20,011 nt of DNA from Caccovicinus sp051878975 (lineage in GTDB: Bacteria; Bacillota; Clostridia; Lachnospirales; Lachnospiraceae), in NCBI GenBank assembly GCA_051878975.1, contig JBJELD010000021.1:1-20011 (forward strand), in the 5' to 3' direction. The translations under genes and the position numbers were made by a program. Below are positions 9,067-17,028 of the stretch, piece by piece; position 1 is the stretch's first letter, and the number at the start of each line of letters is the position of its first letter. The notes below the pieces were generated by a model. It was not told the DNA's origin, ran no database searches, and saw nothing but the letters and a program-made list of their open reading frames with translations.

Positions 9067-9768
9067 TTATGCGGTCACAATCGTACCGTTTATTTTCCCC
9101 TGCATCGCGTTTGCAATGCCGTCCTTCTCATTCAAACTGAACACGGCCATCGGCATCTTATGCTCCATGCACATGATGGAAGCGGTCAGATCAACTACAG
9201 CCAGCTGCTTATCAATGACTTCCTGAATGGAAATCTGGTCGTACTTCTTTGCATCCGGATTGAACTTCGGATCACTGTCATACACACCGTCGATCGCCTT
9301 TGCCAGGAGAATGCAGTCTGCCTCCATCTCGATCGCCCGAAGTGCAATTCCGGTATCCGTCGAAAAATACGGATGACCGGTGCCGCCAGCAAAGAATACC
9401 ACCACGCCCTGCTCAAAGCACTGATTTGCAGCATCCTTAGAAAACAGCTTTGTCATGGCACCGCAGGCAAATGGCGTGAAAATCTCCGTCTTCATACCTG
9501 CATTCCGGAAAATCTCGGACACATAAATACAATTCATTACAGTGGCAAGCATACCGATCTGGTCGGCTTTCGTCCGGTCAATCGCCTCGCTGGTTCTTCC
9601 TCTCCAGAAATTTCCTCCGCCGATGACAATGCCTACCTGCACGCCGGCATCCACCGAAATCTTGACCTGTCTGGCTACCTCCTTCACCGTGTCTTCGTCA
9701 AATCCGGTCTTTTTCGGGCCAGCCAGGGCCTCTCCGCTTAATTTCAGTAAAACTCGTTTCATTTCCAT
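9067..9768 (-). CDS. pyrH: UMP kinase (uridylate kinase)
   Basis: PyrH phosphorylates UMP to UDP with ATP in pyrimidine nucleotide synthesis. It is the bacterial hexameric amino-acid-kinase-fold enzyme, unrelated to eukaryotic UMP-CMP kinase. The 233 residues show LKLSGEAL (8-15), GGGNFWRG (50-57), RTKADQIGMLATVMN (65-79), FAGGTGHPYFSTDT (126-139) and KAIDGVYDSDP (157-167). The ATG at 9768 is 8 bases from AGGAGA; a second ATG two codons later is possible but further from that site. In most bacteria the gene follows tsf directly. Here it is separated by the opp cluster and has its own promoter, heading the run that leads to polC. Confidence 0.97.
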   Translation of the reverse strand: MEMKRVLLKLSGEALAGPKKTGFDEDTVKEVARQVKISVDAGVQVGIVIGGGNFWRGRTSEAIDRTKADQIGMLATVMNCIYVSEIFRNAGMKTEIFTPFACGAMTKLFSKDAANQCFEQGVVVFFAGGTGHPYFSTDTGIALRAIEMEADCILLAKAIDGVYDSDPKFNPDAKKYDQISIQEVIDKQLAVVDLTASIMCMEHKMPMAVFSLNEKDGIANAMQGKINGTIVTA

Positions 9769-9810
9769 AGTATCAATCTCCTGATTAGATAAAGTTTGAT
9801 ATCTTTCGAT

Positions 9811-9839
9811 ATTATATCATAAAACCACAGTGGAAAAAA
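9811..9839 (-). promoter_or_regulatory. pyrH promoter with extended -10
   Basis: On the minus strand there is a perfect TATAAT (9811-9816) preceded by TGA, giving the extended -10 form TGATATAAT (9811-9819). The -35 region is poor: at 17-bp spacing only a T6 run is present (9834-9839). Initiation would fall near 9804, giving a leader of about 36 bases. A small dyad, ATATC-GAAA-GATAT (9799-9812), spans the predicted start region. It might fold at the very 5' end of the RNA or be a protein site. This is the only clear promoter seen for the pyrH to polC run. Confidence 0.7.
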
Positions 9840-9852
9840 GTCCTTAATTTCG

Positions 9853-9883
9853 AAAAAACAGAAAACGCCGTCCTCCGGTTCTG
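9853..9883 (-). terminator. Intrinsic terminator after oppA2
   Basis: Immediately after the oppA2 stop, minus-strand CAGAACCG (9876-9883) can pair with CGG and TTCTG (9859-9870), with a 4-base bulge on the 3' side and a GAGGA loop. T6 follows (9853-9858). The bulged stem makes this a moderate call, but its position next to the stop codon and before the pyrH promoter supports it. Confidence 0.6.
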
Positions 9884-9885
9884 GC

Positions 9886-11598
9886 TCATTCTCCGCGCTC
9901 ACTGCTGCAGGCATTCTGAAGATGCCATACCCCCTCCGGCGAATGCCAGATGCCTTCCACAGCCGGTGAACAGAGCCAGCTTTCCTGATAAAACGCAATC
10001 GGAATGACCGGGCAGTCTGCCAAAATCTGCTGTTCTGCCTGGTGCATTTTCTGATAATAATCCGAACGGTCTGCCGCCCGCCTGGCCTCTGAAAGAAGCC
10101 GGTTTGTCTCCGGACTGCTGTAGCGGCTGTCATTCCGGTAATGATTCCCTTCAAACTGCATCAAAATGGGCATCGGATCATTTCCGTCAAGAACCCAGCT
10201 TCCTCTGGCTGCCATAAAATCGCCCGCATGGCGGTAAGGCGCAAAATAGTTCCAGGAAACCTCCCGGATACAGGTCTGAACACCCAGCTGCTTCCATGCC
10301 TGCTTCAGATACTCCCCGAAAGCCAGATTGTAATTTCCGCTGCAGGTTAGAAATTCTATTTCCGGAAGGCCTTTTCCTTCCGGATAGCCGGCCTCCGCCA
10401 GAAGCGCTCCGGCCTCCGCCAGATTGTCCTCATAAGAGTCCCCGGTCCAGTCCTGTGCAAACTCCCGGCTCCAGATCTCCCGGTAATCCTCCGTCTCTTC
10501 GCCATCCGGCAGTCCCGGAGCAATCAGAGAATAGGCCGGAACCGCCGTTCCTTCCATAACAGTTTCCGTTACATATTCCCGGTCCACCGCCATGGACAGT
10601 GCATTTCTCACCCGTACATCCTGAAGCGCTTCCTGTTCCAGATTAAAAAGTATATAGCTGATACCAGAAAGAGGAACCTGACAGAAACCTGCTTCTTCCT
10701 TCTGCTCCGGCCCTGCCTTCATCAGCGCCACCTCATCGTTCTGATAATCAGAAAGAAGCTCCGACCGATTTGCCTTCAGCAAAAACGTAACCGATTTCAG
10801 CGAAACCGCCCGGGCGTTCCGATAATGCTCATTTTTCACAAGCGTAATATGAGATCCGCCAGTATATTCCGCCACCTTCATCGGCCCATTTCCCACAAAC
10901 AAATCCGGATTTCGATCCCATCTTCCTGCTTGTTCTACCGCATCTTGCTTCAGCGGGCTGAGAGCAGGCGCCGTGCAGCTCTGGGCAAACCCGAAATACG
11001 GCTCCGACAGCCGGACCTCCAGCGTGCGCTCATCCCTGGCCGATACCGCCAGTTCCCCCGCATCCCCGTCAGCTGCCTTTTCATAGCCTTCTACCATATG
11101 AAGCAGATCATAGGCGTAGGGGGAGGCTGTCGAAGCATTAGCCAGCCGTTTCCAGGCATAGACATAATCGGAAGCTGTAAGCTCCGATCCATCCGACCAC
11201 TTCAGTCCCTTTCTCAGATGAAAGGTATAGGTTTTTCCGTCTGCGGATACCTCATAGGATTCCGCCTGTCCCGGTGTCAGCCGGTTCTCCTCATCCAAAA
11301 CAAACAGCGTCTCATATAAATGGCTCAGCATGGTCTTTTCTGAATTATAAATTGCATTTGCCGGATCCAGTGTCAGAAAATCATTCCCCAGCCATACCGT
11401 CAGCTCCGTATCCGCCTCTGCTGCCGTCTCTGCAGCGTTTTCCGATTCTGCCTGCACCTGCGAAGGGTCGTTTTCCTCTCCTGCAGCCCCAGCGAAATTT
11501 TCAGTCAAAGCACCGGTCTCTCTCTCCGGCGCCCGCCCGCTGCAGCCGCAGCAGATCATCACCGCAGCCAAAACTGCAGCCCATACTCTTCGTTCCAT
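9886..11598 (-). CDS. Second peptide-binding lipoprotein (SBP family 5, OppA-like)
   Basis: This is a diverged extracytoplasmic solute-binding protein of the OppA/DppA class, 570 residues. The ATG at 11598 gives a lipoprotein signal (MERR, hydrophobic stretch, then ICCGCSG with C19 as likely lipidated residue). An in-frame start at 11661 is excluded because it lies upstream of the gene's own -10 box. After an Ala/Glu-rich linker come family-5 features: LDPANAIYNSEKTMLSHLYE, YTFHLRKGLKWSDGSELTASD, and a C-terminal CPVIPIAFYQESWL. It resembles its neighbour oppA1 throughout (for example MVEGYEKAADG against MVQGYAAVADG), so it is a tandem paralogue. It has its own promoter and terminator, and no permease follows it, so it probably feeds peptides to OppBCDF. 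Its different pocket suggests different ligands, which is inferred only. Confidence 0.88.
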   Translation of the reverse strand: MERRVWAAVLAAVMICCGCSGRAPERETGALTENFAGAAGEENDPSQVQAESENAAETAAEADTELTVWLGNDFLTLDPANAIYNSEKTMLSHLYETLFVLDEENRLTPGQAESYEVSADGKTYTFHLRKGLKWSDGSELTASDYVYAWKRLANASTASPYAYDLLHMVEGYEKAADGDAGELAVSARDERTLEVRLSEPYFGFAQSCTAPALSPLKQDAVEQAGRWDRNPDLFVGNGPMKVAEYTGGSHITLVKNEHYRNARAVSLKSVTFLLKANRSELLSDYQNDEVALMKAGPEQKEEAGFCQVPLSGISYILFNLEQEALQDVRVRNALSMAVDREYVTETVMEGTAVPAYSLIAPGLPDGEETEDYREIWSREFAQDWTGDSYEDNLAEAGALLAEAGYPEGKGLPEIEFLTCSGNYNLAFGEYLKQAWKQLGVQTCIREVSWNYFAPYRHAGDFMAARGSWVLDGNDPMPILMQFEGNHYRNDSRYSSPETNRLLSEARRAADRSDYYQKMHQAEQQILADCPVIPIAFYQESWLCSPAVEGIWHSPEGVWHLQNACSSERGE

Positions 11599-11652
11599 CT
11601 GTGCTTTTCCCCTGCCTTCCTCTGTACCTCCGTCTGTTTTGGACCTCACATC

Positions 11653-11681
11653 ATTGTACAATATCCGTCTTTATCCTGCAA
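11653..11681 (-). promoter_or_regulatory. oppA2 promoter
   Basis: On the minus strand, TTGCAG (11676-11681) and TACAAT (11653-11658) are separated by exactly 17 bp. The -35 box starts just past the T-run of the upstream terminator, so the gene is insulated from oppA1. Predicted initiation is near 11646, giving a leader of about 48 bases that contains AGGGG upstream of the ATG at 11598. Confidence 0.75.
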
Positions 11682-11682
11682 C

Positions 11683-11721
11683 AAAAAAATACACCCGGCA
11701 GGCATTTCTGTCTGCCGGGCG
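11683..11721 (-). terminator. Strong intrinsic terminator after oppA1
   Basis: Minus-strand arms CGCCCGGCAG (11712-11721) and CTGCCGGGTG (11692-11701) pair over 10 bp with one G-T, around a 10-base loop. T7 follows closely (11683-11689). It lies about 30 bases after the oppA1 stop and is the clearest terminator in the window. Confidence 0.9.
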
Positions 11722-11750
11722 CATTCCTGCATTTTTCCTGAAACCAGATA

Positions 11751-13490
11751 TTACTTCCGGGAAGTATATCCAAAGAAGAAATATCCAAGAGGCGTATAGT
11801 ACATGCCGTCAATATCATCCGCAATCATATATGGCTGCGTATAGAAATAGATAGGTGCCAGTACGCTGTCCTGTCCGATCAGGATATCTTCTGCAGTATG
11901 GAAGGCCTCCATACGTTCTTCCTGAACGGAAGTTGCCTTTGCAGCATCGATCTGTGCATCATAATCCGGGTTGGAGTACTGCGCGTCGTTGTTTCCGCCG
12001 CCGGTATACCACATATCCAGGAAGGAGCAAGGATCATTGTAGTCCGCAATCCAGCCGTTACGTGCGATCTGGTAGTTGCCCTGCTTTCTATTCTCCAGGA
12101 ATACGTTCCAGTCCTGGTTGTTCAGAGTAACCGTTACACCAAGAACCTCCTGCCACATATTCTGCAGCGCTTCGCCGATCTTCTTGTGGTTGTCAGCGGT
12201 GTTGTATAAATACTCAACGGTCGGGAAGCCTTCGCCGTTCGGATAGCCAGCCTCTGCAAGCAGAGCACGTGCTTCCTCACAGTTCTTCTCGTAATCTTCC
12301 TCTGCAACACTGTAGAAGCCGCCGCCAACGGTACGGAAGTCATCGCCGCCCGGGCCTTCTGCATCATTGACACCAGCCGGTACAAATCCGTTTGCCGGAA
12401 CCTCGCCTGCCTGAGACACATTCTCTACAATGTAGTTACGGTCGATCGCCAGAGAGAAGGCCTTGCGGATCTTCGGATCGGAGAATACCTCGTCCTCGGT
12501 ATTAAAGCATACATAGTAGGTACCGATATAATCTTCTACCGTCAGTTCACCGGATGCCAGGTAGTTCGGAAGCTCATCCATCGGGAAATTCTCGATGAAG
12601 TCTAACTCACCGCTCTTGTATGCAGCCAGCATAGCGTTCTCATCATCCAGCAGAGTGAACTTGATGGTATCCGGGCCAAGCTCATCATAATTATAATAGT
12701 TCTCATTCTTCTCTGCTAAGATATAAGCGTTGTGGGACCATTCTTTCATCTTATACGGGCCATTGCCGATGTAGGTATTAACATCATAGGTCCACTCGTC
12801 ATTGCCGTCTACCATATCCTGACGAACCGGGAAGGTAGCCGGGAATGCCATGATCTCCTCGAAATACGGGCAGTCATAGGACAGGGTAACTTCCAGAGTC
12901 TTGTCATCCACAGCCTTGATTGCCAGGGTATCCGGATCTGCACTTCCATCTGCAACTGCTGCGTAGCCCTGCACCATGTCAATCATGTAGCAGTAGTCTG
13001 CCGCGGTATCCGGATTTGCCAGACGCTTCCAGCTGTACTCAAAATCGCCTGCCGTAACATCCTTGCCGTCCGACCACTTAATGCCGTCACGCATCTTAAA
13101 GGTATAAGTCACAGTTCCGTCATCATTTGCAGTCTTCTCCCAGGATTCAGCCTGTCCAGGTGCGGTTACCGCATTGCCTTCGCCGTCATCCACCCATTTT
13201 ACCAGACCTTCAAACATGTGGTTGATCATGATCGCGCCGTCCACTGCAGAGTTTAACGCCGGATCAATGGCCTGCGGTTCGGATGCCAGACAAACCGCAA
13301 TGTTAAAGCCGTCAGCAGAGTCTGTGCTTTCCGCTGCGCTTCCTGCCTCGGTTGCTGCTTCTGTGGATTCCGCTGCTGCTTCTGTAGATGCTGCAGCAGT
13401 GGTCTCAGCCGTACTTCCGCCGCAGGCAGCTAAAGAAAGTGCCATGGTAGAAGCCAGTGCCAGAGACATGAGTTTCTTCACTTTTCTCAT
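11751..13490 (-). CDS. oppA: Oligopeptide-binding lipoprotein (SBP family 5)
   Basis: This is the substrate-capturing lipoprotein of the adjacent OppBCDF importer, anchored outside the membrane; 579 residues. The ATG at 13490 lies 8 bases after AGGAGG and yields a textbook lipoprotein signal: MRKVKK, hydrophobic core, SLAAC with C23 lipidated. An Ala/Ser/Thr/Glu-rich tether follows (about 24-60). The mature part has family-5 hallmarks: ASEPQAIDPALNSAVDGAIM, YTFKMRDGIKWSDGKDVTAGD, YIGNGPYKMKEW, IRKAFSLAIDRNYI, and a C-terminal LAPIYFYTQPYMI. Longer in-frame starts, such as 13562, fall inside the structured leader and were rejected. It has its own consensus promoter within the end of oppF and a strong terminator behind it. 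That fits the excess of binding protein over permease normal for these systems. The peptide preference cannot be read from sequence. Confidence 0.94.
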   Translation of the reverse strand: MRKVKKLMSLALASTMALSLAACGGSTAETTAAASTEAAAESTEAATEAGSAAESTDSADGFNIAVCLASEPQAIDPALNSAVDGAIMINHMFEGLVKWVDDGEGNAVTAPGQAESWEKTANDDGTVTYTFKMRDGIKWSDGKDVTAGDFEYSWKRLANPDTAADYCYMIDMVQGYAAVADGSADPDTLAIKAVDDKTLEVTLSYDCPYFEEIMAFPATFPVRQDMVDGNDEWTYDVNTYIGNGPYKMKEWSHNAYILAEKNENYYNYDELGPDTIKFTLLDDENAMLAAYKSGELDFIENFPMDELPNYLASGELTVEDYIGTYYVCFNTEDEVFSDPKIRKAFSLAIDRNYIVENVSQAGEVPANGFVPAGVNDAEGPGGDDFRTVGGGFYSVAEEDYEKNCEEARALLAEAGYPNGEGFPTVEYLYNTADNHKKIGEALQNMWQEVLGVTVTLNNQDWNVFLENRKQGNYQIARNGWIADYNDPCSFLDMWYTGGGNNDAQYSNPDYDAQIDAAKATSVQEERMEAFHTAEDILIGQDSVLAPIYFYTQPYMIADDIDGMYYTPLGYFFFGYTSRK

Positions 13491-13513
13491 AATATCATCC
13501 TCCTTTTTATTCT

Positions 13514-13588
13514 GGCAGCTTGCTCCGCATTGACTGCGGAGAACCGCCGTGCCTTTCGGCACATGTATCTTCCTAATCCCGAAGGATT
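13514..13588 (-). promoter_or_regulatory. Structured 5' leader of oppA with three perfect hairpins
   Basis: The predicted leader is about 116 bases and contains three perfect stems in a row. The first is AATCC-TTCG-GGATT (13575-13588), a C(UUCG)G tetraloop. The second is GTGCC-GAAA-GGCAC (13549-13562), a GNRA tetraloop. The third has CTCCGCA and TGCGGAG arms around GTCAA (13523-13541). The last is flanked by GGCGG (13544-13548) and CTGCC (13514-13518), which can extend it across an internal loop. No T-run follows, so it is not a terminator. The AGGAGG at 13499-13504 stays outside the stems. A message-stabilising leader is the simplest reading. I do not recognise a known riboswitch class. Confidence 0.65.
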
Positions 13589-13612
13589 TGATACCAAGAT
13601 TCCATAACTACC

Positions 13613-13642
13613 ATTATGGACCATAAACCGCCTATTTGTCAA
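13613..13642 (-). promoter_or_regulatory. oppA promoter inside the 3' end of oppF
   Basis: A perfect TTGACA (13637-13642) is embedded in the last codons of oppF and is followed after 18 bp by CATAAT (13613-13618), a five-of-six match. Initiation is predicted near 13606. No terminator separates oppF from oppA, so read-through from the oppB promoter should add to transcription from here. Confidence 0.8.
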
Positions 13643-14645
13643 GCAAATGGCAGGCTGCCCAATGTCCGGGCTCATGCTCTTTAAACTTCGGTGTTTCCTG
13701 ACTGCACTTTTCGGTCGCATACGGACATCTGGTATGGAAACGGCATCCGCTTGGCGGATTCATCGGGCTCGGAATATCACCTTCCAGTACGATCCGCTTC
13801 CTGGTCCGGCTGAGCTGCGGATCTGGAATCGGAACAGCAGACAGCAGGGTCTGCGTATACGGATGAATCGGATGGCGGTTCAGCTCATAACTCTCGCCAA
13901 GCTCTACCAGAGATCCCAGGTACATGACACCGATTCGATTGGAGATATGGCGCACAACAGACAGATCATGGGCAATGAACAGGTACGTAAGCCCCATCTC
14001 TGCCTGCATATCCTCCAGCATATTTACGACCTGAGACTGAATGGATACGTCCAGTGCGGAGATCGGCTCGTCGCAGACGATGAATTCCGGTTTTACCGCC
14101 AAAGCACGGGCAATGCCGACTCTCTGCTGCTGACCGCCGGAGAATTCATGAGGATAACGATTTGCATGCTCTGTATTTAATCCGACACGGCGCAGCAGCT
14201 CCTTAATCATATCGGTCCGGTCTTTCTTGCTGGCCGCCAGCTTGTGGATATCAATCGCTTCACCGATGATCTCACCTACCGTCATACGAGGATCCAGCGA
14301 TGCAGACGGATCCTGGAAGATGATCTGCATCTTTCGACGATAGGGAAGCATGTTGACGGCATTGGCTTTGCCAAGCGGCTTGCCGTCCGGGTCAAGCGGA
14401 TTTTCATAAATCGGCTTGCCGTCATAGATGATGGAGCCGCCGGTGGGCTCATATAAACGAAGGATCGTTCTTCCCAGGGTGGTTTTGCCGCAGCCGGACT
14501 CGCCTACCAGACCCAGAGTCTCTCCTTTTTTAATATAGAAGGATACATCCTGCACAGCCTGTACGCCAGGTCCCTTTACCCCTTTCACCGGGAAATACTT
14601 TCTCAAATCTTTTATCTCAAGGAGTATCTTTTCGTCATTTGCCAT
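13632..14645 (-). CDS. oppF: Oligopeptide ABC transporter ATPase OppF
   Basis: This is one of the two cytoplasmic ATPases that power the peptide importer. The 337 residues show Walker A GESGCGKTT (48-56), the Q-loop FQDP (110-113), signature FSGGQQQR (168-175) and Walker B FIVCDEP (188-194). An H-loop lies in FIAHDLSVV. The C-terminal Opp/Dpp extension has a cysteine cluster, CRFHTRCPYATEKC. In some relatives that region binds an iron-sulfur cluster, but whether it does so here is unknown. The ATG lies one base after the oppD stop, with AGGAGG inside the end of oppD. Assignment as OppF rather than OppD follows from gene order and the SGGQQQR form of the signature. Its last codons carry the -35 box of the oppA promoter. 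Confidence 0.95.
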   Translation of the reverse strand: MANDEKILLEIKDLRKYFPVKGVKGPGVQAVQDVSFYIKKGETLGLVGESGCGKTTLGRTILRLYEPTGGSIIYDGKPIYENPLDPDGKPLGKANAVNMLPYRRKMQIIFQDPSASLDPRMTVGEIIGEAIDIHKLAASKKDRTDMIKELLRRVGLNTEHANRYPHEFSGGQQQRVGIARALAVKPEFIVCDEPISALDVSIQSQVVNMLEDMQAEMGLTYLFIAHDLSVVRHISNRIGVMYLGSLVELGESYELNRHPIHPYTQTLLSAVPIPDPQLSRTRKRIVLEGDIPSPMNPPSGCRFHTRCPYATEKCSQETPKFKEHEPGHWAACHLLDK

Positions 14646-14646
14646 T

Positions 14647-15660
14647 TTACTTTTCCTCCTTGTTTAACTTTTCCTGCACCCGCAGCCAGCAGGCAGAACG
14701 ATGATTCTCTCCCACTTCAACGTAAGGAGGCATTTTCTTCAGACAAATCTTCATGCATTTCTCGCATCGCGGCGCAAACGGACAGCCCTCCGGCGGATTC
14801 AGCATATCGACCGGGGTTCCCTCGATCGGAATCAGACGCTCATAGCTTTCCGCATCCACACGCGGCATAGAACGAAGGAGTCCCATGGTATAAGGATGGG
14901 CCGGGGAATAGAAAATATCATCTACCGGACCCTGCTCCACCATCTTTCCGGCATACATAACCGATACCTTGTCGCAGATATCAGCCACTACGCCCAGATT
15001 GTGCGTAATGAAAATAATGCCCATCTTCGTCTTCTTCTGCAGTTCCTTCATCAGCTCCAGAATCTGCGCCTGAATCGTTACGTCCAGTGCGGTAGTCGGC
15101 TCATCTGCAATCAGAAGCTGCGGGTGACAGATCAGCCCCATTGCAATCATGACTCTCTGACGCATACCGCCGGAGAATTCGTGTGGATACTGCTTCATAC
15201 GCTTTTCCACATTGTTAATGCCGACCATCTCCATCATTTCCATGGCGCGCTTTTCCGCTTCTTCCTTGGAAATCTTTTTATCATGGGCGCGAAGCGCCTC
15301 TACCAGCTGATTGCCGATGGTATAAACCGGGTTCAGGCAGGTCATCGGATTCTGGAAAATCATGGCCACCTTGTTTCCGCGGAATGAGGTCATCTCTTCT
15401 TTGGAAAAGCTTAATACATCCTGGCCCTCAAAGGTAATGGAACCCCCAATTACCTTGCCCGGGGACTGCAAAAGGCCCATAATGGAATAGGCTTCCACGC
15501 TCTTTCCGGAGCCGGACTCGCCTACTACACCCATAACTTCCCCATAGTTTAAATCATAGGAAATTCCGCCTACCGCTTTCACCTCTCCGGCAGGGGTGAA
15601 GAAGGAGACACGAAGGTCTTTTACTTCCAGTAATTTCTTGTTTGTGTTCTGTTCAGACAT
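14647..15660 (-). CDS. oppD: Oligopeptide ABC transporter ATPase OppD
   Basis: This is the partner ATPase of OppF in the importer. The 337 residues carry Walker A GESGSGKS (47-54), the Q-loop FQNP (102-105), signature FSGGMRQR (162-169), Walker B LLIADEP (182-188) and an H-loop in FITHNLGVV. The SGGMRQR signature is characteristic of the D-type subunit. The C-terminal oligopeptide-transporter domain includes CPFAPRCEKCMKIC, a four-cysteine cluster. The ATG has AGAGGAGGAG directly upstream and follows oppC after 14 bases. It and OppF are the same length but clearly different in sequence, consistent with an asymmetric heterodimer. Confidence 0.95.
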   Translation of the reverse strand: MSEQNTNKKLLEVKDLRVSFFTPAGEVKAVGGISYDLNYGEVMGVVGESGSGKSVEAYSIMGLLQSPGKVIGGSITFEGQDVLSFSKEEMTSFRGNKVAMIFQNPMTCLNPVYTIGNQLVEALRAHDKKISKEEAEKRAMEMMEMVGINNVEKRMKQYPHEFSGGMRQRVMIAMGLICHPQLLIADEPTTALDVTIQAQILELMKELQKKTKMGIIFITHNLGVVADICDKVSVMYAGKMVEQGPVDDIFYSPAHPYTMGLLRSMPRVDAESYERLIPIEGTPVDMLNPPEGCPFAPRCEKCMKICLKKMPPYVEVGENHRSACWLRVQEKLNKEEK

Positions 15661-15674
15661 GGCTCTCCTCCTCT

Positions 15675-17027
15675 CTACTTTTTCAGCTTCGGATCCAGAG
15701 CATCTCTCAGTCCGTCACCGAACAGGTTAAATGCCAGAATCATGATACTCAGGATAATGGACGGAACAATCAGACGATATGTGTAAGTATACATACCGCT
15801 CAATGCATCTGTCGCCATGGAGCCCAGGCTTGGCAGCGGCGCAGATACGCCGACTCCCAGATAGGACAGGAAGGATTCCAGGAAAATTGCGGACGGAATC
15901 TGCAGACAGGTAGTCACTACAATCTGTCCGATACAGTTCGGGAGCAAATGCTGGCGGATGATCCGTCCGCCGGAAGCACCTAATGCTCTTGCCGCCGTAA
16001 CGTATTCCTGCTGTTTTAACTGCAGCACCTGACCGCGGATAATACGGCTCATAGTAACCCAGTAAAGCATACCGAATGCAATAAACATGGAAATCAGGTT
16101 CGGTCCCAGAATCGTGACGAAGCTCTTTAACGGGCCGCCGCTTCCGGTATTTACATATTCTGTAAGAATTGGTTTCATGGCCGTCGCAATCAGAAGAACC
16201 ACCAGCATCTCCGGAACGGAATAGATCAGTTCCACGATCCGCTGCATCACCGCATCCACCTTGCCGCCGCAGTAGCCGGAAATTGATCCGTAAACGGCTC
16301 CGATCACCAGAACCAGGAGTGCGGCAAAGATACCGACCGACATGGAAACCCGGGCACCGTACATCACACGAACCAGGATATCACGGCCGTACATATCCGT
16401 ACCGAATACATGCGGGAATACCTTCTCACCGGCTGCTTTCCGCTCCAGCTCGGCGGTAGAATAACCAAAGAGCTTCTTCTTAATTCCCAGTTCCTTGCGG
16501 ATCACATCCGGATTCAGCTCTTCGCTGTTCTGGGATGACTTCTGAGCTGCAACCTTTGCCTGCGCCTTGATCCTGGCCTTATCCACATTGGAAAGCTTTT
16601 CGCCTTTTGCAGCGGCTTCTTCCTCTGCCTTGGCAATCATTGCATCCACATCCATTACTTCGCTTTCCGTTCTCGCCGCAATTTCTGCATCCACACGCTT
16701 CTGATCTTCCAGCGCATAATGATACGGGAACAGGTTTTCCGCGCCCTTGTTAAACTGCTCATATCCGTAAGGAATCAGATACGGTCCCACGAATGCAAAC
16801 AGGAACAGGAAAATAATCACGCCCAGCGCAATCATAGCGACCACATTTTTCTTCAGCCGGCGCCATGCATCCTTCCAATAGGACACGCTCTGACGCTCCT
16901 GAATGAAATCGTCCCGCTCCTCTCTGGAAGCCGGTTCAAAATCTGCGGCATTTAAATCCGCCATCATTTCTTCAATATCTGGCTGAAGGGAAACCGGACA
17001 GCGCTTCATCTTCTTATCTTCTGCCAT
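15675..17027 (-). CDS. oppC: Oligopeptide ABC transporter permease OppC with large insertion
   Basis: This is a membrane permease that pairs with OppB. At 450 residues it is well above the roughly 300 usual for the family. After an acidic cytoplasmic N-terminus containing SYWKDAWRRLKKN, TM1 spans about 62-84. A highly charged, Ala/Glu/Lys-rich stretch (about 90-205) comes before the canonical HVFGTDMYGRDILVRVMYGAR region (206-226), where short linkers are normal. The binding-protein-dependent transport domain follows, with the EAA loop EYVTAARALGASGG that contacts the ATPases, and the usual C-terminus ALDPKLKK. The insertion would lie outside the membrane near the binding protein. The start overlaps the oppB tail region: its GGAGGAGAA ribosome site is in the last oppB codons and the genes are one base apart. 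Confidence 0.95.
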   Translation of the reverse strand: MAEDKKMKRCPVSLQPDIEEMMADLNAADFEPASREERDDFIQERQSVSYWKDAWRRLKKNVVAMIALGVIIFLFLFAFVGPYLIPYGYEQFNKGAENLFPYHYALEDQKRVDAEIAARTESEVMDVDAMIAKAEEEAAAKGEKLSNVDKARIKAQAKVAAQKSSQNSEELNPDVIRKELGIKKKLFGYSTAELERKAAGEKVFPHVFGTDMYGRDILVRVMYGARVSMSVGIFAALLVLVIGAVYGSISGYCGGKVDAVMQRIVELIYSVPEMLVVLLIATAMKPILTEYVNTGSGGPLKSFVTILGPNLISMFIAFGMLYWVTMSRIIRGQVLQLKQQEYVTAARALGASGGRIIRQHLLPNCIGQIVVTTCLQIPSAIFLESFLSYLGVGVSAPLPSLGSMATDALSGMYTYTYRLIVPSIILSIMILAFNLFGDGLRDALDPKLKK

Positions 17028-17028
17028 C

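Noticed and set aside
8956..9741. A 261-codon plus-strand open frame opposite pyrH and frr
   Set aside because: Both pyrH and frr are unmistakable on the minus strand; the plus frame spans two genes and has no ribosome binding site or recognisable domain.
11599..11661. Longer oppA2 start at 11661
   Set aside because: It is a TTG lying upstream of the predicted -10 box of the gene's own promoter and would bury the lipoprotein signal peptide.
13491..13562. Longer oppA start at 13562
   Set aside because: The frame passes through the hairpin leader and would place the signal peptide 24 residues inside the protein; AGGAGG directs the ATG at 13490.
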